A stretch of 64,000 nucleotides of DNA from Tubulanus polymorphus. Lineage: Eukaryota > Nemertea > Palaeonemertea > Tubulaniformes > Tubulanidae. Positions 11,832-26,200 of this stretch are shown here, piece after piece; within the stretch, counting starts at the first letter, position 1, and the number at the start of each line of letters is the position of its first letter. The translations under genes and the position numbers were made by a program. The notes below the pieces were generated by a model, which searched no databases, had not been told where the DNA came from, and saw nothing but the letters and a program-made list of their open reading frames with translations. Where the stretch lies: assembly GCF_964204645.1 (NCBI RefSeq), contig NC_134026.1, forward strand, positions 7,947,450 to 8,011,449. The letters are read 5' to 3'.

Positions 11832-14800
11832 TTATCTGACCGGACAGCCAGTAACGATATCCCCAACTTGCTTAGAGCCTCCGATGTTTGCATCTTCATT
11901 GTTGATTTTCAGAGCAAAAATACAACCGACGTATTGTTTATTAGTTTTCCTACCACGAGCGAGTGCCGTTTCTACAAAATGCAATTCAAATACACCGTAT
12001 TAAACAATTTATTATCGATTTAAACAAAATTGTCATTAAAACCTGCTCGATGGAAGATTATTCTGCTTAATCTATCTGAATGCTAATTTACAGAGATTAA
12101 TGCTGTTTAATGTGGATTTAATATGATTAAGGAGACATCCTAATCCTGATGTGGGCTGTTAAGTAAATGTCAAGACTATGTATTTCTACCTAGTGAGTTT
12201 GGAGCGAGGCCGTACAACTCTACATTATATCAATCACTGGTTTATAGAGAGAGCATGAATGGAATAGGTTTACCTGGGATACCACCAACGTATAAAGGAT
12301 CATTAGTATCAGTAGATGAAACTCCAGCATCCCCGATACCTCTCTCCTGTCCATCAACGCCATCTACCTTTAACATCACCACATTCTTGGCTTTTATACC
12401 TAAAAAAACAGTTACCACAGTCTCCTTACTACACATATGTAAAATACATGATTCAATTAGGAGTCCCAGTTTTTGTCATTTTAAAGGGGTACAGAGGTAG
12501 CTAGCATAAATTTCCAGTTTCTCAATGTAGGGGGCGCTGGTAGAAGAGGAATTTGTGCCAGTTTCTCATTGTAGAGAGCGATTTTAGTATCATTTGGTTC
12601 CATTTCCTCACTGAAGGTGGCGCTGGTAATGTGAGTAATCAATTCCTGTTTGCCACTATTATGGGATCAGTAGGGCGCGCTTACCGATAATTTCATGCCA
12701 TTTGCCGTCACAGAGACCGCCGTTGATTGGCGGTATGTATTTCGCGGTGATTTCCTCGTTGCCGTTATCGACACTGAATATCAACTCTCCGTTCACCATT
12801 TGCATGATGAGATAGTCCCCTCTCTGAGACGAGACGGACAGCAATATTCCGTCCATCGACCTCGGTCGAATCCGCAGAATGAAACGACGATCCAATCCGA
12901 CCTTGAACTGATCGTTGATGACCGCGTAGCCTCCGTCTGCTCCGTAGTAAACGCCCGGCTCGACGTTCATATAACACGGTTGAGTGTGAAACTGACGGTT
13001 CGCGGTTCCGAACGATTTATCGTTGATACGGAAATCTCTGATACAACCAACAAATCCATTAAACGCAATATCCTGAAAATTACGAACAAATTCACTTGAC
13101 TTGCGCTTAGGTACCAGTGGCGGAACCAGCCTACCGCGATTACCGCTTCAGCGGTACTGAAGATTTTCCCAAAAAAATTTTCAATGTAGTCAATATTTGC
13201 CTGCATGTGACTTAACACACAAACATGGATTATGTTCGTCCCTCCTATCATCTCTTGTATCTAATTTCAAGAATCTGAAGCTGAATAGTTATTAATGAGC
13301 TTATCCATAAATATTGTGCTGTGATTCTCTTTGTCTAATACTAATATAATAGTATGTTTACTATTATTATTATCATTATCATTAGTAATCATAAGTACAG
13401 CCCTGGGCTTGCACTGTGTCCCTCATCTTATGTCTGTAAAAACTATGTTTAACTCCTATGTAGTATCTTGCATGACATAATGATGAAAATAAATTATATT
13501 ATATATTTTTCCAAAACTTGTGGTACGTTTGTAGTGAATCGGTACACGACCGGCACTAGGCTTACTGACTCGTCGATTAGTTTTCATAGTAATTCCTGTT
13601 TTCAACTTGATGAGATTTTAATTGTTGAAATTTCAAATTGCTTTGGGGAGCACCCCTCTTGAACCCCGGCGTCGGGCAGTCGGACAGCTACTCGGGGGAA
13701 AATATTGCTTTGAGCAGTACTCGGATTTGAACCCTGGATCTGCCACTGTACGCAGGTACTTAGAAGTCCCTCTAGATATAGGTACTCGGTACCAGTAATG
13801 ACAGTTACCTACAGGTGCAAACAGATGCTGACAGCAGATGTCAATGTGACTATCATTCTACTGAGAGCAGCTGTACTATCAGTCTGCTGTTGACAGCAGG
13901 TACTTGCAGCTGCTCCTTTGACTGAATTCAATGACAACATTTGACAGAAAGAAACCTATAGAATATCAATGGTACTCACTCGAACTTCTCCTTTAGTAAG
14001 TTTAGCCGCTGTATTGGGCATACCTCCGACGTAGAACGGAGGATTCACATTTATAGCTCGATTTCTCCCTAAAGATTTCGATTCTCCTAATAAATCATCG
14101 TCGACATACAGACGTCCAGTGTGACGATTCCTCCAGAACTTCACCTAACAATCACAATAACACAATATCAAATAAACACCACACAATACGATAGTTCAAT
14201 TCGGTTCCACGAGATGGCGCTACATACCGTATGCCACAATCCGTCGTTATATTTGCGTTTAGAGGTGACTGTTGCGGCTCCACTGCCGGTATTAAACGAG
14301 TACACTACAGCACCTTCTTTCATATAGAGTAATATATAATCATTCTGCGATGAATCGGCGACAAAAAATATCAGTCCATTTTTATGGGTTGTTTTTATTT
14401 CAACTTGGAATTCATAACTGAAACAAATACATTACACCCAGATGATACAAAGATAAGTCTCATTATCATCAAAGGGAGGGTTGGAGCAGTTGTGAAAACA
14501 GTTACTCAGTTTACTAACAGTTGATGATAGTGTCCAGTGAAAACTGTGTGTAATTTTGATCTAAATCATTTATCGATTTATTAGTTTTTAATGTTATGGG
14601 TTTTCTACCTGTCTCTTGCACTCAGAGATTAAGACTAATTAAAAATGCAGTTTTGCATCAGACGACTGTGGGCTCAGAGGTCCAGACCAAAACGCCGTTT
14701 CATACTTACGAGATTCTAAATCTACCCGGGACGCTGTCGTATTCAAATCGACTCTCCGACTTCAGTCCGAATCTCATTGCCGATTTCTCGAAGATTCCGC

Positions 14801-17800
14801 CCTTATCGAACGTCGTCTCGGCAACTGGCAATACGCATTGTCCGGGAGTCATGGTAACACCTGTAATATCGGAATCGCTAGAACCTGCTACATGCAAGAA
14901 CGGGAGACGAGAGAGAAAGAGAAAACAGAGAGAATGTGTCAGTATTCGACCACTCAATCGATAACGCAATTTGACCAGTTTTAAAAAGCTGTAAATTATA
15001 CGAACAGTGCAACAATAATAGGAACAATGATTAATGATAGGAACAAATCAAACGGTGCAGGAAGTGGATGCAAAATATATTTGAGTAAAATTTGAGTAAA
15101 CTTGTGGAGAATATCTTTTTATAGAATTTTTCAGAATCTTTCTAAATAATCTCAAATGCATTTCAAAAACTTGAAAGTAAACTTCAAAATCAAAACACAT
15201 AGAATATCAGGTTTACAAGCTACAAACAATAGATTCAATTCAGTAAATACAACAAAGTGAACCAAATTACACCATTAAACCATGCAATGGGTTCCTCTTC
15301 ATAAAACCCTTTTGATAATTAAATCAGAATTAATTTATTCATATGAATGTAATTTGTTTGTGGCTCAAGGTTCATGTATTTTATTCAGTATAATTCTAGA
15401 TCCAGTTTCACGCAACTCTTTAGTTAAAAACTCTTAGTTTCATCGATCATATGACTCCAGAATTATATTTTTTTGTGAAACTGGACCTAGGATAGAAAGA
15501 TGTATCAGCAGCGGTCAAAAGTAACTTCGAGGGAACTTGCGTTTAAAATTGAGCCATTTCAAAGAGGCTTTCAATCAGTAAATACCATGAAACATGAGTT
15601 TTAAGTTTTGGGTTACAAGAACAAGATTACAATATTACAATATTAACTTGGCCAAGATTCATAAAGTCATATCAAATGATTAAGCTTCAATTGTCGAAAG
15701 TAATCAATAGCAATCTTCAGTTGAACGTGTGTCGTTATGTAATCTTGACCTTGTATATAAAGTATGATGGTTTATCCTTGTAATTAAAGAGGATGTTATC
15801 ATTATCAAGACGTGGTGAGAGTGACAAAAAAAGGTTAAATTTGATTGGTTCATGAAATAAACGCGAATTGACAAGAATCCAATTTGAATTTGTGTTTAAA
15901 ATTAATTGAAAAGCGTCAAACTTTGTATCAAGCAGAAACTTCAAACTATCAACGACACAAATACAAAACAATTATTCAAAATATTCATATCTTTCTTATA
16001 CAATATCAAAATATGTTTCAAACTGTAAATGATATATCAGATATATAAAAAATATAAAAATATGTAAATGATATATCATATATGTAAACGATATATCAGG
16101 TGTGTAAATAATACATTGTATATTTAGATGATATATCAAAAATATGTAAATGATTTATCAGATAATATGTAAATGATATATCAGATATGTGAATGATATG
16201 TCGGATAATATGTAAATGATATATAATGCATGTAAAAGATGTTGGATATGTAAATGATATGAGATATGTAAATGATATACAAGATGTACACATAATATAT
16301 CAGATATTTCAATATTTGAATAATTGTCGGCTAATAGATAAAATAAAGCAAAGAAACTGGTCAAACAGTTAGTGTTATTTTTGCCCAATAAAGCAGCAAT
16401 GGTACAACTATCTTACTATTTCTCTCTCTAAAATCTTAAAACTAAAATCCTAAATCATTATCAAAAAGATTATGATAAAACAAAGAATAAATCAGGTGAA
16501 GTAATTCATCAGCTAGTCGGTAGGCTATACTGCCTAACTGTTGTCCGGTTCTGACTAAACCACAGACCGGTTACTAGTTTTTACATTTTTGTCTAATCTA
16601 GAACTGGTGAGGGAACAATTAAACAAAAAGAAATGTAAACAGATAAGACTGAGACTGATGATAAACTGAGGATAAGTTCTTACCTCCAGGTAAAAGCGGT
16701 AATACAATAGGAGCCACGGTAGGATTAACATCCTGTATAGGACACCCAACTAGTGAAGAACCCTTGCGCTCTGAGGGCGCCGCGACGGCAAAATTCATAA
16801 ACCTACAAACATTTAACATACAATACATATGTAGTTAGCGAAACCACCAGGGGAGTTAAATTATCAGATATAGAAAATCAATCACTGAGAGGGAGTAAAC
16901 ATCTACTTACTTCCCGTTGACCGTTACGTCACCAACACACCCTATAAACCGTCTCGACGTAGCGACATTCCTAACAACCACTTTATAATTATCAGGGGCG
17001 CCACCGAAGAATAACGGACTGCTAGTTGTAGTTTTCCGGCGTTTAGCTTCGACTGCCGCGACCTCGGAATCATCGACATCCAACTGCAATCTGAATCAAA
17101 CCGCAACAATCAAATATCAGTGGTTCTCAATTGAATTGTTTAACCATTTCAGTGCGGTGTAAATCAGTGATGGATTTTGCTAGTACATCGCACTGCGGTG
17201 TATTGATGTAATTATTTTTTATCTCTATTGATAGATAGCAACACCTTTCAAACATAGTGAAATATTAGTAACTAACAGTACACTGCGTCACGGTGTAGAC
17301 GCACTATTGTGGTATTCCCGTTCTTCAACATCAATACTAAAATAGGGCGGAATTTTTCACAATTTTCAAATTATCTCCAGCACTATAGGGTATTAGCAAG
17401 TCAGCACTGAAAGGGTAAAGATAAAGTCCACATACCTGGTCCCGTTTTTAGTGAATGAGATATAATGCCATTTTCCATCACCGTATATCGCTGACGGAGT
17501 TGGTAAAGTTGTAATGTCACCTCTAACATTATTCATCACCACTATTTTACCATCTTTCAAAGCGAGGGAGAAAGAGTTCGACTGAAAATGTAGATTTTAT
17601 TGTAATCACAGCAATCTTTACAAACTAGGCTAAATCTCAACAGTTCTAAACCCTGTTCCACAGTCGTATGTTCGCATTTTTTAATGAACACTTTTTGTCT
17701 GAATTCAGGAATTCAGAAAACTCTCATGTCTGCCTTTGTCAAATTATAACTGTGGAACTGGATCCTTCAGTTTGGAACAGGATTTGGAACAAATGAGGAA

Positions 17801-20167
17801 CTGTATCCAGAACCACTATGGAACTGTATCCAGAAATGTGTTCAGTATCATAGATGCGGTAAATTGACTGTAAGCTGACCTGGTCCTCATTAGCGCTGTA
17901 CATAATTAAACCTTCCGATTCAGTCGTTCTGAATTTCAACGTCGTTTCAAAGTTACGATTGATATTAACAGTCGGCATGGCAACGTAACCAGCGTGCGTT
18001 GAGGCAAACGAAGCGACCCTAGCAACCTGAAACAACAACAATCATCGTCATCATCCGTTCTTTTCTTTGATTGGCCGTTGTATGTTTTATCGCAGGATTA
18101 AACCCTTACTCTATCAGGACAGCCCTGAATGATTCCTTTAGAGTGAACATGTTTCGACAAATCTCTCGCCGAAAGTCCAAGAACCAAATCTTTAATGCAT
18201 CCTTCGAATCCGAGCGGGGTCACGTGCCTGAAAATACAACGCATCAATACCGAGGAACAACGGAAATCTTCGTTGTTGATTATATAAACCGGGAGTAAAA
18301 CTTACGGATAGTTGAGGATATTCTTGCCGCGGAATCCGCCAACGTAAATCGATGAATCAATCGATAATTGTTCGAGGTCGCCGGGAGACGAACCAGACGC
18401 GACCTCTGAACCATCGACCTTCAAAACACCGTTCTGTTTATAGCGTTTAGCCTCGACCGTGTGCCACTGACCGTCGTTAAACTTATTGCTCGACACCAAC
18501 ATTGCCCTTCCACCCCCGAGGTTGTACTGGAATTGGACTTTCCCATCGCTCATCTCGAGCGAGAGGAAATCCTGAGAAACTCCCATGAACAACATCAGCC
18601 CGTTCTCGGCGTACGTCTTAAACTTCATCGAAATCTTCGTTTCTTTGAACGGTCGGAATCTGTCTTTACTGATTACGATATAACCGTTACCGTCGAATCG
18701 ATAGCTATCCGGTGGCGGTGCCTGCAGGGTAGATCTGTAATTATAGAATTGTTTCGATTTTAGAACAGATCGCAACAAATATATTCAACGGTTTATTCAA
18801 ACGAAAGCCTAAAACATGAATGGGTTAAAATCACAGTTGCTACAGTTTTATTTAATCAAATAGTGGAAGTGGCTGATTTTCTCAGGGGGAGGTACACAAG
18901 GGGGAGGGGGTAGGGCACAGGGGTGCTCGAGGAGGAAGGCCGCCGGGGTGCAGGAATCTGTAATTCTGTAGTGCATCTACACACACACACACAATAGAGT
19001 GGGAGGAGTCTATGAATATAACCTGTCAATCATGCCTCGTGACGTCCTAACTATAACCGGTCTTGTACCTATCCCCTTTCTTCAAAAACACACACGCAAA
19101 TGAGAGTTAGTTAAATCCGGGATTTACATGCATCATTCCGGTGTTATGACTTAATCTGAGACTGGTTACCTAGCGATGCAAGCATCTCCATTGTGTTCAC
19201 CTTCGATGAAATTCCACAAACCAACCGGGAATTCATCAAACGTTAAATCCTCCAAGCATCCGATGAAACGACGTGCTTGTATCGCACTGGGGATCTGAAA
19301 ACAGTTAATCACCTCATTTACATATTCATAATTAAACAGCGGGGATCCGGAAACAGTTAATCATCTCCTTAACATATTCGTAAATAACCTGTGGGGATCA
19401 AATTTCGCCATTAATTATCTAATGTTAACGTATATACACATGTATTCAAATATAAACAGTGGAGATCTGAAAACAGTTTGTATATTCAAAATAAATTTTT
19501 TCAGATGCCCACACTAGTACAAGTGGTGATCTGAAAAGAGGGAAATGAGTTGAAACTCACGGTAGCGGCTGTAGGAACTCCTCCTGCATAAAATCTCGTC
19601 CCAATCGGATCTAATTTCAACACCGACATCGTTCCTGGTGATGTACCCATGGCAACCGAATTAGGTTCATCCTGCGTGCGCACAGTCAACGTTCCACTTT
19701 TGCCAATTCTAAAATATCAACAGAAAATAAATATTCAAATAATTCTCACGTTCTAAAAATAGAAACTGATTTACACCGGTATCCGTAACGCACCGCTCGG
19801 CTATTACTTCATGCCAGTTGCCATCGGCGACATTCTTCTTGTTGGAAATAACGGCAGCTCCGGAACCGAGGTCGTAACGCATTGTTACAAATCCATTAAT
19901 AATCTCTAAAGCCATATAATCAACCTACAAACAATAACAACAATATTCATATATATCATGACATCAGCAGCAGCCAAAAAAAACAGTTACACAGTCAACA
20001 CTTAGATTCAAGACCAGTCTAAACTTGTTTTGGTTCTATAACAAATCTAAAAACTTAAGATCAGTTTCAACGCAGGTTCTTTAATCAACTACACTTGAAA
20101 ACTTAAGACCAGTGTTGTGATTATAAGGTGTTTATACTGATGCGGATATATGATAATAATAATAATC

Positions 20168-20211
<44 letters not shown>

Positions 20212-23200
20212 TTAATCCATATAGCGTCCTTATACTGTATACCTGTCTTCCTGGTGGCACCTCTGATAAATCTGGCCCCATATACAGTAAGAATCCATCC
20301 GAGGCTTTCGTACGGAAGTAAAGAGTAACTTTAGTAAAAGATCCGGCAGTTTCTATTTTCTGTGGATTTCTCAGCCTTAACGTAGTGTTACTGTAGTAGG
20401 TCATCGCCACACGGATCTATATCACATAAAAACAATCATTCTTACTAACAACTACACGATCATATACTGTATTGTACTTATCTTTTACAATCTATATACT
20501 TTTGTCTACCCTTTTTAGAGATCAGAGGGTTAATTTAGTTTTCACTAGAAATTCTTAGGAAGAAAGTAGAAAAGCTTTCTATTTTGAAGTTAATATCGTA
20601 TCGTATCGTTTTTACAACCAACGAGAGGCATTTTTATGCCTATTTCTAGGTTGTCTCGGTATGTCACTTGATGATTGTTGCTAGGTGTGAACCAGCGGCG
20701 GAATGCAGTTTTTGAGAGCATCTATTAATTCTGCTACTGTGCTCTTTGTTCGTACTGTTTTTGTTACCAGGATTGGGTTGTCCAAGATCCATGGAATGAC
20801 GTACACCCTCCTCCACTGTATACTCACTCTATTAGCTACGCCTCTTGTCTCTTTAATCATCTCCTTCAGCGCAGTAATATTAGCTGATATATCTAACCCA
20901 ATCTGGCGAATTTTCTCATGTCTCGCGTAAAGTGGTTTCATATCTTTATTCAAATTCGGTAACAAACTCAACAGATTGTTTACTACAACAAACAAAACCA
21001 TTTATAATCATGAATACCAGTAATCAAATCAGTTGCCACCGGTTACACATCAGAAAATTTGAATTCTTACTCTGAGTATCGGCGTCGGACATGTTCCTCT
21101 TTGCCTCGCCGAGAGCCTGGTCGATCTTTATCAGTTTATTCTGGCGCTCGGGCAACCCGCCAACAATCTGGTCAGTTTTAATTTGTTTCGATATGTTTAA
21201 AGCGTCATTTGAAGCCTGTAGAGCGTCGCGAGCCTGGTCGCCATATCCACCTGTAACAGACAGTCACAATAGATGATATAAAGCCGGACCAGCTATCTCT
21301 AAATGTAGACCAGACAGCCTTATATCTCAAATTATACCACCTTATATCTCGAATTGTAGTAGTTTTCACCAAAAAATGAGAATAGTAGTTACCATACATT
21401 GATAATGAACTTATTATCATTACTTAATTATTCTGATTTTGAGAATATTTTGTTGGAGCTGTTAATGAGTTGACACTACTCAGAAGACGTAGTTAGGTCT
21501 GCCAAATCTGCAGATAGTTTTGATGATTTCCTTACCTTCCCGTAACATTATCAAACTCGAATTCATATAATCAACTTTATCAATAGTTTCCATATTAACA
21601 ATTTCTATGTTGCTGATTCCTTCATTAGCTTTAGTGTAGCGGTCATTCAGAGCTAGAGATAGAGACACAGAGATAGAGAGGAGATATACGTATATCATGA
21701 GGGGTTACTGAGAACAACGTGTATACACGGTATATCTTACTGGAAACCTTCTGTTTCAATTTCGTAGCCTGATCCAATAAATCTTCACTTCTCAATTTAC
21801 TTTCCAGCGCTTTATCGCCCAAACCTTTCGACTGCAAATAAACAAAACCCACGAATATTCACAGGTAACGGTTTATGTGAAAACAGAGGGTACTGTGTAG
21901 GTTAACAAGTCTATTTTAGAAATTATGAGCTTTTCACTACTAGTGCATAGTAGATTCATCATGTAAACGAGGTCTAGTCTTATTCACCTGATGAAGCTAC
22001 CATATGCACTTGTAGCGAAAGCTACTCAAGTTAACATCTACAGCACACAGATGTATAGTTGTCAGTTCAATTAAGACGAGTTAAAATCTGTTCATTATTT
22101 CCAATATTGTTGTTTTAACTGACAACTGCAAGACTGTCTGTGTATAGTACTACATACCATATCAACGGCCGATTCTGAAGCTGTTGTAGCTTGCGTCGAT
22201 TGGTTTTTAGCGCCGCCTATCGCTTTAACGATGTTCTCATAAGCCTCCGCCGCTCTGATAGCTGCATCTGCCGATTCTTTAGTATCTCTTATCATACTAT
22301 CAAAATACAAAACATTTTCTCATCAGTGGTTAATTGTTTTAGTCACTGAAAGTAACAGAATCTGAAACTGAACCTGAAAAATGCTCACCTTTCTAGAATG
22401 GCTGCTTGCTGTTTGAGTTTGAGAGCGTGGTTTGTTGCATTATCAACAATTGGACGAAGTTCTTCATTAGATGCAGTCATTTCACTTCCAAACATTTTCA
22501 ATTTCTCCATCGCTTGATCCAATCTGGATAACTCTCTCTCGACTTCTTTGTAATATTTCTTAGCGTTCTTTAACAGTTTCTTTGCTTCATCAATTAAATC
22601 TTGAGCCGTGTTTAACATCATTTTAGTTTGTTCTTGAAACTCGGTGATGTTTCCACTGGTCAGCTGAAATTAAGACATTGCAATGGGTCAGTAATGAGGG
22701 GAGGACCTCTGGCAGTTTAAAAGGGATTTTCTGTGAGTAGAAACCATTTATATCATCTACTCCTGAGACTGGTAATGTAAGTTCAAGCCATAAATACAAA
22801 ATTCTTCTATCATGGGCCACTCGTTGATTGAAATGAATCTGTGGATAGTGGATTATCCAGTGGTCACAGATTAACCCTTTCAGTGCATCTACACTGCAGT
22901 GCGGCGTATGAATATGTGATGGACTTTGCTCATACACAGCATCATGGTGTATTGATGTTATTAGTAATCAGTTTTTATCATTATTGGAAGTTGGCTGCAC
23001 CTGTCTTGAATAGTTGGATAGTTAGTAACTAATGATACATTGCACCGCGGTGTAGATGCACTAACGCGATATACCCGTTATACAACACATTGGGGTGGAA
23101 TAGTTTAAAATTTTCAAATGTTCTTCAGCACTTTTGGGTACTAATCAGTCAGCACTGAAAGGGTTTAAGTAACTATTGGATGAAATACCATGGAGCAAAA

Positions 23201-26200
23201 TTGTGACTATGTCAGTTCTGCAGGTTAAATGCAATGAACTCTTTAGTAAAATACATCCCCCCCCGGATCGTCTGCTGGTTTCATACTTACAGATATAGTA
23301 GTATATTTATCAGTATTCGTCATATCTCGATTCATCGCCGTTTTAGAATCAGTCAATGATTCCTGGCTGTGATTCAGTAGATCACGTAATCTTCCCTCGA
23401 ACTCGACCATCTCGTTGTAAACAGTTCGCGTTCGATTCTTCTGATCATTGATTTTCCGTTGAAGTCCTTTCACTCTTTCTAACACTATGGAAATAGAACA
23501 TTTTTTCCCAATTTCATAATAGATACGTATTACCATAACTCAAGCTAGTGTCCAGGTTTTTTAATGAGCTTCTGTTGGCTGAGGATCCAACAGTTTAAAG
23601 GGAAAGTTAGGTATAGGACCATAATTCGGGTAGCACTCTCCCCTCTTTAAAGTCTCAACATATCTTCGATGATATACACTAATTCTAACTCTAGCTTTAA
23701 GTGTTCAGCTTTTTCAGGCTGGGGATTCACGTGACTGGGGATTGCCTCTGGTCGGTCAACTATAACTAAGTAATTTTACTTACGATCTTGCGCTTTGTTA
23801 AGTTCCGACCGAGATTCTTCATCTTTCTCTGTAAAATTCCTCGCCTGGATGCGTTCGAGAATCGATTCTGAATCAGCGAGGGTCCGCGCGATGTTACTCA
23901 CATCGATACTGTTCTGGATGCTTAATAAAACTCCTTGTACAAACCGCACTGCCTCTACATAAAACAATTTGATTAACATTCATCAGTTTAGTCCCTGTAT
24001 TCTTTAAGGAGTCTGTATTCTTTAAGGAGGAATTTGTATTCTTTAAGGATTGAGTCTGTATTCTTAACGAAGGAATCTGTATTCATTAGGGAGGAGTCTG
24101 TATTCTTTAAGAAGGAATCTGTATTCATTAGGGAGGAATCTATTCTTTAAGGAGGAATCTGTATTCTTTGAGGAGGAATCTGTAATCAGGATTCTGTATT
24201 AACTAAGTAGCTTATATTCTAGTGAAAACTTCAACATTTTAAGGGAACCTTCAATCTTTTGGTTTTTTAAAATAACAAATGAAATGTATCTAAACCTTGA
24301 GTATCAATGCGTGATTGATAAATGGCTCCCGTCTGCCCGGCCGATTCTCTCTTCGATTCTTCTGCATCTTTCTTTTGTCTTTCAGATCGATCCAACAAAG
24401 TTTCCGACTGTTAAATTCAAATCAGATTCAACCGAATGAATTCGCGATTCTAAAGATTGACATGAACTAAATTAATAGATTCATTTTGAGAATACCTACC
24501 CGCTGGTTGACTTTCCTGGCTTTGTTTTTCACGTCACGAAGTGAATCCTGAATCGGAGTCAAATCAAAATCTCTCGGATTCACAACTAAACCGTTCACTC
24601 GAGGCTGAAATAAAATATTTCAAATTGAGATTTATCTACCATATCACTGAGATACGATGCGAGTCACTTGAGATATTTCACACCAAACTATGTACTAAAT
24701 AGTATCGCCATGAAGAATCGGGCCTTGAAATTGTGTGTGGTAGTCATTTATAATATATTTGTTCACCCCCGATAGTTTCCGGTCTCGACGGGTACTGGCC
24801 ATCTAAGCTCATACGGTCTCTCGGCATGGACAAAAAGATTTCAAATGGCCCAACTAAATTCCATTGCCAATAAATTGTTTGAAGTTCTGGGCCAAAGGAA
24901 ATTAATCCACCCGTAGTTTCCACGGGTATAACTCTAGTATCAATTGATATACTATCAAATATATCAAACGTACCCGCAATTCTATCACCGTTTCATTGAT
25001 ATTTTCAAGTCGTCTCAAAGCGAAAACTCCGACAGAAACATCCTTTAAATCATCGTGAACTTGCGTGAAATTAACAGTCAACTGATCGGCTTCTTGCATC
25101 AACAAATACACACAATTATCGCATTCTAAATTGCAAATAAAACAGAACCCACTAGTATACTTATCAGTACATCAACAGCAAAAGTTGTCCTCATCAGGAT
25201 AATGGCTTATCCGATGACAATTAAATTGAATTAGAAATACAAATTGGGGCTCGAGAATTAAAATGACTTCAGCATTGTGATGATTTATCCAAATGGTTAT
25301 TTCCCAGTTTTGGCGGTATCCGTCATTTCTACTTACGTTGACAACCTTTCCCCGGAACCATGATCCATCCATCCTCGCATTGAGCACAGGTTGGCCCCGT
25401 GTAACCTTGCAGACATCGACACACACCAGTGACTCTATCGCAGGTGGCAGCACCGAGTCCTACACACTGACACGCTGAAAATACATCATCATTTCAGTTA
25501 CTACCAACAATTTAGCATATTCATTTAGGTCCGCACTTAGTGGTTTTTCGAACAACCATCACTGCCGGCACATTGACGAATGGACGGACGACCAACCTAC
25601 TGCCTCCCTCCCTCCCTCACCGGCGCCGGGCCGTAACGCTGATCAAGGCCCGGTCCGCACTTATTCGTTTTTTGAACCACCACTGTCGGTAGACTGACGA
25701 ACGCACGGACGACCGACCTACTGCCTCCCTCCCTCATTAGTTTAATTTGAATTTAAACTTACATTGGCATCCGTTTGAAGTTAAATTCCAGAATCCCTCT
25801 TTACACTGGTCACACTTGTGTCCAGTTACGCCGTGTTTACACTCGCACTGACCAGTATTAACGTCGCAACTCGGACTAACCGATCCTAGTCCGCACTGAC
25901 AGTGTTTACATCCCTCGCAACTGTTATAATCCCACGTGTACGGTGCGCAATGACCGCAGTTTAAACCAGCGACATTAGGTTTACATTGACACTGACCGCT
26001 TTGGTCGTTACAGCTTTCAGCTCCACAACGGTTACAGGAACATTCTACAAAATAAATATTTCAATTCTCACAATCAATCCACAGATTTGTGCCTCATGGC
26101 TAAGTCTCATATTGTAGACCATTAAGACGGTAATTGACTAAACAAGCAGCCTGGGCCACATTCGGTTATCTGAGTTAGTCGACAATAGTTGAACTAATTG

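Larger units (their letters stand above)
11832..16802 (-). other. LAMA5: Laminin alpha exons 58-64: linker, LG4-LG5 and stop
   Basis: Exons 16684-16802 (linker, [15 protein letters not shown]), 14710-14887, 14228-14417, 13980-14144, 12685-13072, 12274-12399 and 11832-11971 (residues about 3216-3650). LG4 has [32 protein letters not shown] and [11 protein letters not shown], then [13 protein letters not shown]5 has [49 protein letters not shown] and [12 protein letters not shown], ending TGCPVR and stop, the normal LG5 finish. LG4-5 is the dystroglycan/heparin-binding part. The proline-rich linker is the usual site of proteolytic release of LG4-5 in other alpha chains; I see no obvious dibasic furin site in it. 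Confidence 0.95.
16911..20416 (-). other. LAMA5: Laminin alpha exons 49-57: LG1-LG3
   Basis: Exons 20243-20416, 19794-19924, 19561-19708, 19170-19294, 18306-18734, 18110-18227, 17880-18026, 17436-17581 and 16911-17090 (residues about 2684-3215). LG1 has [32 protein letters not shown] and [13 protein letters not shown]2, mostly one 429-nt exon, has [31 protein letters not shown] and [12 protein letters not shown]3 has [17 protein letters not shown] and LFFGGAPDN then [16 protein letters not shown]1-3 is the integrin-binding head in known laminins. The exon 50 donor is CG|GTGCGT, chosen for phase and the conserved GluArg-Ile-Gly join. Confidence 0.94.
20828..25125 (-). other. LAMA5: Laminin alpha exons 38-48: domain II/I coiled coil
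   Basis: Exons 24974-25125, 24500-24604, 24296-24407, 23784-23954, 23291-23478, 22389-22663, 22158-22296, 21741-21831, 21536-21652, 21071-21250 and 20828-20982 (residues about 2122-2683). Exon 38 keeps the last Cys pair ([16 protein letters not shown]), which in laminins links the three chains at the start of the coil. The rest is heptad-rich, charged and Cys-free ([32 protein letters not shown]). It trimerises with beta and gamma chains. Confidence 0.92.

Noticed and set aside
12695-13099. 134-residue open frame on the + strand
   Set aside because: It is the exact antisense of laminin exon 62 (12685-13072), whose minus frame gives clear LG4/LG5 motifs.
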